This document shows positions 11,950 through 20,684 of a DNA stretch of 64,000 nt, in pieces (within the stretch, counting starts at the first letter, position 1; each line of letters begins with the position of its first letter). This DNA comes from Solen grandis. Its lineage: Eukaryota; Mollusca; Bivalvia; Adapedonta; Solenidae. The notes beneath the pieces were generated by a model that was not told the DNA's origin, did no database searches, and was given only the letters and a program-made list of their open reading frames with translations. The translations under genes and the position numbers were made by a program. The DNA lies in the NCBI GenBank assembly GCA_021229015.1, contig CM037789.1, forward strand, positions 28,643,388-28,707,387, read 5' to 3'.

Positions 11950-12237
11950 TGATATTCGCGCCAGAGTTCTTGCGTGACGCACCAGTCTGTTTTAAATTGA
12001 TGATTAAGCACATGCATACTGATTTAAATAAGATTATTTGCTCACGTGTAGGTCTCGATAATCCGGGTAAACTCATTTGGTGTTGTGAGAAAGTGACATT
12101 AATCTGTTAAAGGTTTAATCGAATTGTGTCACTTTTGATTGTTGATGTTTTGGAGTCGATGTAGCAGTAGACCAGCTCGTTATCGGTGAAGCAAGACTCG
12201 AGAGCAAAGGGAAACCCAAACAGAGGTTGTTGTTAAC
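11950..12237 (+). promoter_or_regulatory. Probable promoter/5' leader of the UNC93-like gene
   Basis: This is the stretch directly upstream of the proposed first ATG. It holds a perfect E-box CACGTG at 12043-12048 and an AAAGTGACA word near 12090. No TATA box in a convincing position is seen, and the transcription start cannot be set from sequence. Assigned by position only. Confidence 0.3.
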
Positions 12238-12270
12238 ATGGATGGAAGTTTAACAAACATCGGAGAAACT
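12238..12270 (+). CDS. UNC93-like exon 1 (coding part)
   Basis: AACATGG is a good start context. Eleven codons (MDGSLTNIGET) run into a strong donor, ACT|GTAAGT, phase 0. It is short and not conserved in the family, so it could instead be part of a 5' leader with an upstream ORF. Confidence 0.5.
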
Positions 12271-15200
12271 GTAAGTAGCCTATCATATTTCCCTGTTAAA
12301 TAACGAGTAATATTTGTTTCATTTTTTTTTTTTATAAAAGATAAAGAGTACGTGTGTTATTATCATATTTTACCGTTCGCTGAGCTAGGAGTGAAAACCC
12401 GTCCCTGGTGGTCGTGTAGTTAGAGCGTCCGAGAAGTTCCAGAACTGGTTGACCTGGTGTCAGGATAATGTGACTGGGCGTGGAATTATGCTACATGTCT
12501 ACTGCCCGATACTGCAGTGTGGCAGCTCTATATCTGTCTCAAGTAGACATCGTTTCCAAATGACTGAAATACTGTCGGTGGGACATTAAACCAAACAAAC
12601 AAATAAATGAATGAAAAAGTAAATATCTATGAACAAAAGTAAGATATCACTCGCACAAGTCGCATCCGTTCGCCACATTGATCGCTTGATTGCGTTCAAC
12701 TTATGTTGCAATTACATTAACTCAAAGCGATGCAACCCTCGCCATCATGTTCGTATCTATAACACTCTAAATGTAGTAGTAGCCAATCGATCTCGAATTG
12801 GTCTCAATGTTATCTCCTTAGATTCGCATTTATGGAAGCATTTAAGATCTTAAATTATATGCGAGTCCGTTGTGACTAGCCTGAGAGGGGGTCATAAAAG
12901 ATCACTTATCTGTCGCAATTGAAGTTTGATTTCAACGCAATCAAGCGATCAATATGGCGAACGGATGCGTCTTGTGCGGGTGATAAAACCTTAAAATTCG
13001 AACGCCGCAATTCGGTGTAAAAAGAATGTATTAAATTATAACATAAGCACGGTGTTGTTTAAAGAGACTGTTAGTTGCCAGTAAATGTAACGAATTGATG
13101 ATGAACTTAAATATTGTCGAAATATTAAACGACTTTAAGCCAAATTAAATCAGAAAAAAGTATATATTCCTTCATCATTTTTTATGGGATAAACTGCATG
13201 CGAAACGAAAAATGGTGCTCTATACATAGGTGTTAATGATTAATTTGTCAGATGAACATGATTACAAAACATTCAGAGTTTGCTGTCACGACAGGCACAT
13301 CACTAGTGATGTTTCCCAAATGTTTGAAACTGGCGTGCGTTCAGTATGACAAATCGTATGCATTCGGTCGCTTACATTCATCTATGGAGTTGTCTTAGGA
13401 CCATATAGCATGCTGTTCACGTGCTCCTTATGCTGTACATGGGTTTACATCAACATCGTGGTTTATGACACTGAGATAGTTTCATAGCTGATTGTAACCG
13501 TACGATTGCATACGGTTTGTCATACTGAACGCACGCCAGTTCACACTGAATTAGAGACCGCTTGAAGATATGGCAGAGAGTCTATCGATGACAAGTTAAC
13601 ATGTGATAAGAAAAGATTTTCCACACTGTCGTTCACAAGCATGGTCAAACGCGAAACCTAACAACTTAAACAGATTATCAGCACCAAATGAGTACATCCT
13701 TCTCTATTTAAAGGTACTTATCCATCTGTACGGAAGGCACCGAAGAGTTAATTGATTGGTTAAAAGGAAACTTCCCTTCACTGATTGGTCATTTTCACGG
13801 GGTTTCTCTTTGATACCCAAAGCGCTCAACATCTTTGATCTTCTGCATAAAAAAGTCACGAGAAAATAGTACCGCCCCTTTCTATATTTGGCCATGTTAC
13901 AAGTCATATATTGCTATAGCTTCACTCGTGATCTTGATTAACCCGCCCATGTGCGCACTCATATAGAGTGTGCAGGTTAATCAAGATCATCTCGCGAAGT
14001 CATGCAATATATATTACTTAACATTTTCTTTTAAATGCGTCACGACAGTCAGTATGATAAATATGTACAGTACAGTAGACAATTAAGGCAATATCTATCC
14101 TATAACACCGGCTCAAATCTGCGGTTGGTAAAAGAACTGAAAATTTTGCAGTTGAAATATAAAACGTAACCCAATTTCAATCTTGAATTTCCATCATCAA
14201 GCTTTTTTTTTAAACAAAAACTGTTACATTTGCATTACCGGCGATAATGTAAAACTTACTCATGTGTGATAATAGAAACTGTCGCGATCGTCTTTAAATG
14301 TGTTTTGTGTTCACGACAGATGAACACAAGGATAATCGTGGCAGCGCCTCCGGCCGACAATTATCGCCAATTGAATGCTCAATCCAATTCGACGGACCAA
14401 GATGATAAATTAAATGGTATCAAAGATTCAAATGAAATAAAACGAGAGTGAAGCAACTGTCAACAAATTACAGGACAAAACTGGAGAAGATGAAATGAAA
14501 TCAGTAACTATTGAAGGTGACCAGTCAGACTCTACAGAAGGTGATGAAACCAATGAGTTCCACCCGGCACTAACTCGTTTGACCGTGGTAGGAACTTATG
14601 CGCACTTAATAGTTGTGTCTTTTGCAATAATTGTGCTGTTTTCCGCCTACACCTCGTTCGAAGGCCTCCAAAGCAGTTTAAACGAGCAGGAAGGTTTGGG
14701 AACCACGGGCGTATCGTTGATATATTTCACTATGATCATCACGGGACTGCTGCTGCCGCACATGGCGCTGTCGTACGTCAGTCACAAGTGGGTGCTGGTA
14801 CCAGCCATGGCGTCCTATGTGCTGTATCTGATGACCGGCTTCTATGGTACGTGGGCAACAATCGTCCCCGCGTCTCTCCTTATTGGCGGAGGTAAGTTTT
14901 CACTTACTCTTGATAAACGTAATGCACCTATCAACGTTTTGCTTCAGGTCTGGGTTGGGGCGGCGGGCATCCACGGGGCTTTTGACAGAAGACCATTCCA
15001 GACAGACATGAATTTGACAGACAGATTAGTACCGGGGTCCCAGGAAATTGACTTTAGCAAGCATATAAATATTGGGATTTTGACAAAGGGTCAGGAATTA
15101 GAATAAAAAAAAGTGAAATTTCCACAAGACAGTCCCCTGAAGCAAAACATTGATAGGTGTATAAAGTATAAAAAAATTCATTCATTTTTTTATATATAAA

Positions 15201-18200
15201 GATAGGTTACATAACAGCATTTCAAATCCTTATTGCGATAACTTTTTGGATGAGTTGCTATATAATACATGTAATTATAATGCCCGTTTAATAATTTATG
15301 CAACAATTTACCTATCTGAATTGTACAAAAAAACATGGAATAAGACTTCATAGCAATCGTCTGTTTTATTGTTGCAATCCTTTTATTTCAATCATTCATT
15401 CATTCATTCTTTCGTATTCATTCGTATTTATTTTGCAAAACGGTTTGTAAATAATTATTTATTCTATTCAGGTGCCGCCCATCTATGGCTGTCTGTACAA
15501 GAATACGTCAAAGAACTGGCTCGCAGATACGCTGTACTGTCCGGCAAAACACCAAAAGATGCAATCGGAATATTTTTCGGTTTATTCTATGGATCATTTT
15601 TTGCATGTAAGTGGTGTTCCTGCTGTCCTCTCTGAACGGGCTCTTTGATCGTAGACGGATGACTTTTAAGTCACTAATGCAACTGTGTATGAAGATGTAG
15701 TTCCTAGTCAAATGATGGAACATGAGGTATAATAAATTATTTGGAAGCATTCCACAGCTCAATATTTACATCTATGCTGAGCTTAACTAAATAAGTTAAA
15801 TGTTTGTTACACCTTTAATTTAAGCAGCCTGTTCACAGATAACCATTGACTAAGAAATGTGTGTGTAATGCATTTATCAATACCCATCTGAAGACACATA
15901 GCCGTCAAATGCAACAAAATAGAAAGTTTCTCTATCCTAGGCCATAGCAGCAGAAACGGTATAAAACTTTAGAATTTCTATTTCCTTGTGCCGAACTGAT
16001 CTCACTTCGCACATACGCTTTCTTATCAAAACCTAAATAACACTTACGAATTGGTGAAGACGCCATGTTGCTGAGTGTGTCACGTGGTATAGCAAGCACC
16101 TGCTTCGGCGATACTGTATTCTCTATTAAACCGGAAGTTTACGAAAAAAAATAAAAAAACATTTACCCGTGCAATGTTACCTACTCGAGCCGTATTCATT
16201 TATCAGAAAACAAATTCTCACTAACGATAACGAGGGAGAGAAGAAAATACAACTTGTTTTTATTATAAGCTGTGAATGAGCTGCTTTAAAACCTAAACCA
16301 GCACTTTTTTTACAGGTAACATTTTTGGAAACCTTGCAGCATCAGTTATCCTCAAACAAAACGGTTCAAATATCAGCAACACCAATGTCAGTGACATCAT
16401 ATACACGTGCGGTGCAGAGTTCTGTCCTGTGGGTAAGACGGAGGGCCAGTCAACGCTAACCCTACCTCCACAGCAACAGGTTGGTCTTCCTATATCTACA
16501 TGGATATATGCATCTGTGGTGAAATCAAAATTAAACGAATTTTTTTTTCTATTTTCATACTCATTCATTTGTGTTTATACATTGTTCGTCATTTTTCAAA
16601 TTTGAATGCACTCTGAATGTTCTGTCGGGTTCATTTAATTTAAGGTGTAGCAAAATCTCAGTCCAAGCCAGATCTCATTTCAAGCACTCTTACCTTCCCA
16701 GATCTTCACGTATGTGGGTGTCTGTGTGGGATTCGGATGTATGGCCATGTTAATGTCAGCTCTACTTCTGATCAAGATGTCGCCACCTAAACAGAAACAG
16801 CGCCAGAGGTTCTACATCGTCATCCAATACGTCACGAAGCATCTTCTTCAGTCACGTGATCAGAAACTTCTAGCAATTCCGTGCATTGTGAGAGGCTTTC
16901 AAATGGGGTTCTCGAGGGCCGATTTTACAATAGCAAGTATCTGTTTGTCTTTGATTCATCCAGCCGTATACCTTCAGGTGATAAATAATATATAATGTCA
17001 TTCTTACCATTTAGGTTTAGGCGGTGTCCAATATTCCATGTATCGTTTAAAACATTGGAACTTTATCAAGCGGTTGTACCACGTACTGTCGATTCATGGT
17101 CATGTTAATCATATATTCAACTTAACCATTACGTATTGGATATAGTCAAATAAGACATTCTACATTCAATGGCATATCGTTAGTCTTTTATTCTTCCGAC
17201 AATTAGAGAAAAAGAAATACAGTTTTGAATAAAATTATCCGTCAGTGTTTACAAGTCGTATTTGTAAAATGTTTTGAATGAGTTTTTATGTTTATTTTAG
17301 GCGTTTGTCAGCTGTCCCCACGGTGTTGAGAACGTGGGATATGTAATGATAACCTACGGTGTTGCCGCCGCCGCCTTTTCCGTTCTTTTCGGCAGATTGT
17401 GGCGAAAGACCGGATCACTTCCGTTGTTCTCTTTAGGTACCACATCCAAACCTCATTATTTCCGATATTCATTGGACATTTTGATTTTGATTACCAAATT
17501 GCCCCGATTCCTTGACATAGATGACAGGTCAAGTTTTTTCCATGATGTGTAACATGTGTATGTTTCCTGAATACACTCGTATTTATCAAAAAATGTGTGT
17601 GTGTTTTCTTTTTTCTGATTAACGAGTACAAACCAAAGTCTAGTTCTTGCCTTGTTATTTATTTCAGCTTTTTGTTTCCATACAGCCATGATTATAACAA
17701 TGTTACTATGGCAACCCCAGGGCTCCTCCATCGGTTATGTGCACGGGATTGCTGTTGGACATTGTATGTTGGAGACCGTTTTGACCACCCTATTGTCTGG
17801 TAAGTAAAAACATCACGAACAAAAATAGAGGCACATGGTTATACAGATTGAGGATAACAGTTCTCCAATTGTTTATGAATAGTGATAAGTTACAGTAGTA
17901 GCAGTTTTGACATGCTTAACGATTTGAAAAGTGGCCTCTAATTAGATGAAACTTATGGACATATCTTTAAATCGTGACGAACACTCTCTTCACCGATTTA
18001 TGAATAAAGGTTGTGACGTCACTTTCGTACCGGTCTTGACACATTGCATTGCACGTGTAATGTAACCACATGTCTAAATGCTGAGAATACCTGACCGAAT
18101 TGCCATGAATATCATTCAAGGTATTCAGGACAAATGAAATATTTCCAAAACATGTGTATGTATTATCATTAAGAAATATTTGTAAAACATATATGCCCCT

Positions 18201-19746
18201 CATATGCCATAATATCTATATAGCTATATTATATGTATAATGTTTGACTTCATAACGTGGGCATATCACAAATTGGTCCAGACCTATTGATAATTATGAA
18301 CACTGCATGAAAGATTAAACGAAATCTTCACTGAAATAAACGAATTGGAGATGATTTACATAAGTGTATGGAATTTTAAGTAAAATAACCTTGTCAGTAA
18401 TATATTACCAATAGATTATAAGTGTTTATGGTTTATTATAAGAAAAACACGTCAGTAGTGCTGCTCATAAGCACACAAGTCCCCACTGACTTGCAAGGGG
18501 GGGGGTATCAGTCGGACAAACTTACTTGTACAGTGTTTGTGAGAATTCAACTTATAACATCATGACCTTGACCTTTGAGGTACATATCCCAAAATCAATA
18601 GGGGTTTCCTATTACTTATAAGCACCAAGTGTGCAATATTTGATACTAAAGAGATACTTAGAGTTATCAGATGGACAATGCTTCTTTAACACAATGTTAA
18701 AGGGAATTTAATCTATGAACTTATGACCTTGACCTTTGAGGTACAAACCCAAAAATCAATTGGCTTCTTCTACTAGTCATTCGTAACTATTGTATAATGT
18801 TTCAGACCTAGAAGTCTTGATAGATTTTGAGCAATCAATCGGACAATGCTTTATGTACACAGTGTGTGAGAATATAGCTTTTTATCTCATGACCTTGACC
18901 TTTGATGTACAAATCCCAAAATTGATAGGGGTCATCTACTAGTCATAAGCAACACCCATACCAAGTTTAAGATCTCAGGGTCAAATAGAACTAAAGTAAT
19001 TATCGGACAAGACGTTCATATAAAAAAAGTATGTAAACAATGCGACCTTGTGACCTTGACCTTTGGGGTATTGACACCAAAATCAATAGGGGTCTTCTTA
19101 TAGTCATGGTCATAAGCAACAACCATATTAAGTTTAAGACTTCAGGGTCAAATAATTCCTAAGTTATCACCCGGACAAGGTTTGGTCGACCGACGGACAA
19201 CATGGAATGAACTGACATACTAATAATATATACTGTGAAATCATTTATTTTCGAGAGACATTAATTTTCGCAGATTTCGTGGAGGATTCTATCCACGAAT
19301 GTTATCCCACTATAACGTTCTCTAATATAGACATCACGTTTCTAAAAGGCATTAAAAACACTAACAAAGGTACCCACGAAATTCCTTAAAGTACATACTC
19401 AACGAATTTTAATGCAAACGAAAATTAATGATTGTACAGTATATTGAACAGCACCTTATGCAGCTCCACTTCCCTCTGTGAAGCGGTGGTATTGTAATGT
19501 GATTCTTTTATTCTTACAGGTATACATAGTTCACATTTCCAGGATACAGGCACATCTACAGCGTGCTTTCACTTACTGACAGCTCTAGGGGCAGCGGCTT
19601 CGTATGTCATCAGCAGCTTCCTGTGCATGAGATTGAAGCTATACATACTCATGGCAGCTTCTACTGTCTCGTTTGTGTGTTTAATAGTATTCTGTACACT
19701 GAAGAGAAGGGAGACAACAGTGTCAAAGGACAACACTTTTTCATGA
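12238..19746 (+). CDS. UNC93-like multi-pass membrane protein, 8 coding exons
   Basis: Spliced model: 12238-12270, 14320-14891 (or from 14474), 15472-15606, 16316-16479, 16702-16977, 17301-17436, 17668-17799, 19520-19746. From ATG 14495 the product is 488 residues, close to UNC93A length; from exon 1 through the 14474 acceptor it is 506. Numbering from ATG 14495: a polar acidic N-terminus (1-28), the hallmark segment FSAYTSFEGLQSSL with EGLG just after (49-69), hydrophobic segments near 28-52, 70-95, 99-118 and 120-140, an ARRYA motif after helix 4, then FGLFYGSFFACNIFGNLAAS (164-187, the family's glycine-rich helix 5). A luminal loop follows with sequons N193, N196 and N201 and cysteines 209 and 214. 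The C-terminal half has the expected helices, ending FLCMRLKLYIL and a short basic tail. Relatives act as membrane adaptors: C. elegans UNC-93 in a potassium-channel complex, mammalian UNC93B1 in Toll-like receptor trafficking. The role of this paralogue is unknown. The motif order looks closer to UNC93A than UNC93B1, but that is a judgement by eye. Confidence 0.9.
12397..12605 (+). mobile_element. SINE F2 in UNC93 intron 1
   Basis: Head GGTGGTCGTGTAGTTAGAGC resembles the box A of the minus-strand copy at 26732-26943. The body word CTGTCTCAAGTAGACAT is shared with 34570-34829. The 3' end is ACTGAAATACTGTCGGTGGG then ACATTAAACC and an AAAC-rich tail. Box B is decayed. Confidence 0.75.
12647..12983. 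mobile_element. MITE, about 50-base inverted termini, TA-flanked
   Basis: The left end starts TCACTCGCACAAG and the right end finishes CTTGTGCGGGTGA. Both arms continue with CGCATCCGTTCGCCA then ATTGATCGCTTGATTGCGTT in mirror orientation (about three mismatches in 50). TA flanks at 12645-12646 and 12984-12985. The open frame inside is a by-product. It is non-autonomous and lies inside UNC93 intron 1. Confidence 0.82.
13328..13541. mobile_element. MITE, about 48-base inverted termini
   Basis: The left arm begins AACTGGCGTGCGTTCAGTAT and the right arm is its mirror (ending CGCACGCCAGTT), continuing through GACAAA, CGTATGCA and TTACA with a few mismatches. Total length is 214 bases. I could not define a convincing target duplication. 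It is unrelated in sequence to the MITE at 12647. Confidence 0.78.
13905..14015. mobile_element. Short fold-back element in UNC93 intron 1
   Basis: TGATCTTGATTAACC (about 13930) faces GGTTAATCAAGATCA (about 13975), with GCGCACTC/GAGTGTGC inside and ATATTGC/GCAATAT outside. It is essentially a hairpin of about 110 bases with no interior. Confidence 0.65.
14320..14891 (+). CDS. UNC93-like exon 2 (helices 1 to 4), ambiguous 5' part
   Basis: The 3' end is a strong donor (GGAG|GTAAGT, phase 1). At the 5' side the acceptor TTCACGACAG|ATG fits exon 1 in phase 0 and reads 43 codons, but then stops at 14449-14451. A second frame, open from 14441, carries the UNC93 sequence. Removing one A from the AAAA at 14439-14442 would join them. 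Alternatively the acceptor AAATTACAG at 14473 starts the exon at 14474, in phase 0, with no frameshift but a poor pyrimidine tract. ATG 14495 is the safest start. Confidence 0.8.
15472..15606 (+). CDS. UNC93-like exon 3
   Basis: Acceptor TTCTATTCAG, donor T|GTAAGT, phases 1 and 1. It codes for AAHLWLSVQEYVKELARRYA and on to FFGLFYGSFFA: the end of helix 4, the cytoplasmic loop and helix 5. Confidence 0.9.
16316..16479 (+). CDS. UNC93-like exon 4 (glycosylated luminal loop)
   Basis: Acceptor CTTTTTTTACAG, phase 1. It codes for NIFGNLAASVILKQ, three sequons (NGS, NIS, NVS) and CGAEFC. The donor chosen is CAACAG|GTTGGT (phase 0), because it joins in phase to exon 5. A nearer GTAAGA at 16434 would break the frame with exon 5. 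Confidence 0.85.
16702..16977 (+). CDS. UNC93-like exon 5
   Basis: Acceptor ACCTTCCCAG, phase 0. It opens with IFTYVGVCVGFGCMAMLMSA (helix 6) and carries the central cytoplasmic linker and helix 7 start (GFQMGFSRADFTIAS). The donor CTTCAG|GTGATA is weak but is the only in-phase choice found. It leaves a segment of roughly ten residues after ADFTIAS that I would not expect from relatives. Confidence 0.75.
17301..17436 (+). CDS. UNC93-like exon 6
   Basis: Acceptor TGTTTATTTTAG, phase 0; donor TTTAG|GTACCA, phase 1. It codes for AFVSCPHGVENVGYVMITYG and FSVLFGRLWRKTG, matching the family segment with the GYVMI-type helix and the following GKL/GRL loop. Confidence 0.88.
17668..17799 (+). CDS. 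UNC93-like exon 7
   Basis: Acceptor TTATTTATTTCAG, donor TCTG|GTAAGT, phases 1 and 1. It includes IITMLLWQPQ, a family-typical LLW helix end, and the next helix (VHGIAVGHCMLETVLTTLLS). Confidence 0.88.
18470..19225 (+). repeat. Tandem array, 161-166-base units, in UNC93 intron 7
   Basis: TGACCTTGACCTTTG occurs at 18563, 18724, 18890 and 19051 (spacings 161, 166, 161). Each is followed by a CCAAAATCAATAGGGGT-like word and ACTAGTCATAAGCA-like words. It ends in GGTCGACCGACGGACAA. The reverse complement of the core contains TCAAGGTCA, the extended half-site bound by ERR/NR5A nuclear receptors; whether it acts here is unknown. Confidence 0.8.
19233..19439. mobile_element. Small inverted-repeat element, second copy
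   Basis: The ends read CTGTGAAATCATTTATTTTCG and CGAAAATTAATGATTGTACAG, with TA at 19231-19232 and 19440-19441. Same family as 268-464, and it sits directly after the tandem array in intron 7, 80 bases before exon 8. Confidence 0.7.
19520..19746 (+). CDS. UNC93-like exon 8 (last)
   Basis: Acceptor TTATTCTTACAG, phase 1. It codes for the last two helices (HLLTALGAAASYVISSFLC, LYILMAASTVSFVCLIVF) and a tail KRRETTVSKDNTFS ending at TGA 19744-19746. Confidence 0.9.
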
Positions 19747-19946
19747 TTTTTTAAACTCTTTTGTGTCGAATATACTCAGTAGTTTTCTCAAATATACTTG
19801 CCAAAGTTCTTAGGGCTTTCTTTTCTAGTAAATTGTAAATACTGTTGGAACACCAAATTGATATGTTTGTTTTTAATTACAACTATAGCAATTATTAGTA
19901 CTATGAGTATGGAAAAAATTCTAAAACAGTATGTAGTAATAATGTC

Positions 19947-19952
19947 AATAAA
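19947..19952 (+). terminator. Likely poly(A) signal of the UNC93-like gene
   Basis: AATAAA about 200 bases after the stop codon, the first on the plus strand after it. It merges into the first minisatellite unit, and many later units also contain AATAAA (the CACAATAAAT class), so the 3' end could be heterogeneous. Confidence 0.5.
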
Positions 19953-19953
19953 T

Positions 19954-20684
19954 GACAGCTAGTTATCATAACAATCTAGATAACCATATACGGTAAATGA
20001 CAGTCAGTAATCATAACAATCTAGTTTACACAATAAATGTCAGCCAGTTATCATAACAATCTAGATAACAAAATACGGTAAATGACAGTCAGTAATCATA
20101 ACAATCTAGATAACAAAATACGGTAAATGACAGCCAGTAATCATAACAATCTAGTTTACACAATAAATGACAGCCAGTAAGCATAACAATCTAGATAACA
20201 AAATACGGTAAATGACAGTCAGTAATCATAACAATCTAGTTTACACAATAAATTGCAGTCAGTAATCATAACAATCTAGTTTACACAATAAATGACAGTC
20301 AGTAATCATAACAATCTAAATGACACAAGGAATGGCAGTCAGTAATCATAACAAACTAGATAACAATATACGGTAAATTGCAGTCAGTAATCATAACAAA
20401 CTAAATGACACAAGGAATGGCAGTCAGTAATCATAACAATCTAAATTACAATATACGGCGTAGGGCAGTCAGTAATCATAACAATCTAAATGACAATATA
20501 CGGTATATTGCAGTCAGTAATCATAACAATATAATTGACACAATGAATGACAGTCAGTAATCATAAGAAACTAGATAACAATATTCGGTAAATTGCAGTC
20601 AGTAATCATAACAATCTAGATGACAATATACGGTATATGGCAACCAGTAATCACAACAATCTAGTTGGCAATTTACGGTGTGTT
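19954..20684 (+). repeat. Minisatellite, about 17 units of two length classes
   Basis: Each unit carries CAGTCAGTAATCATAACAAT followed by CTAGATAAC or CTAGTTTAC or CTAAATGAC. The long class (about 45-46 bases) ends with ATACGGTAAAT, and the short class (about 39-40) ends with CACAATAAAT or CACAAGGAAT. The classes are interspersed. Units diverge towards the 3' end, where the last (CAACCAGTAATCACAACAAT) is the most altered. Confidence 0.92.
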
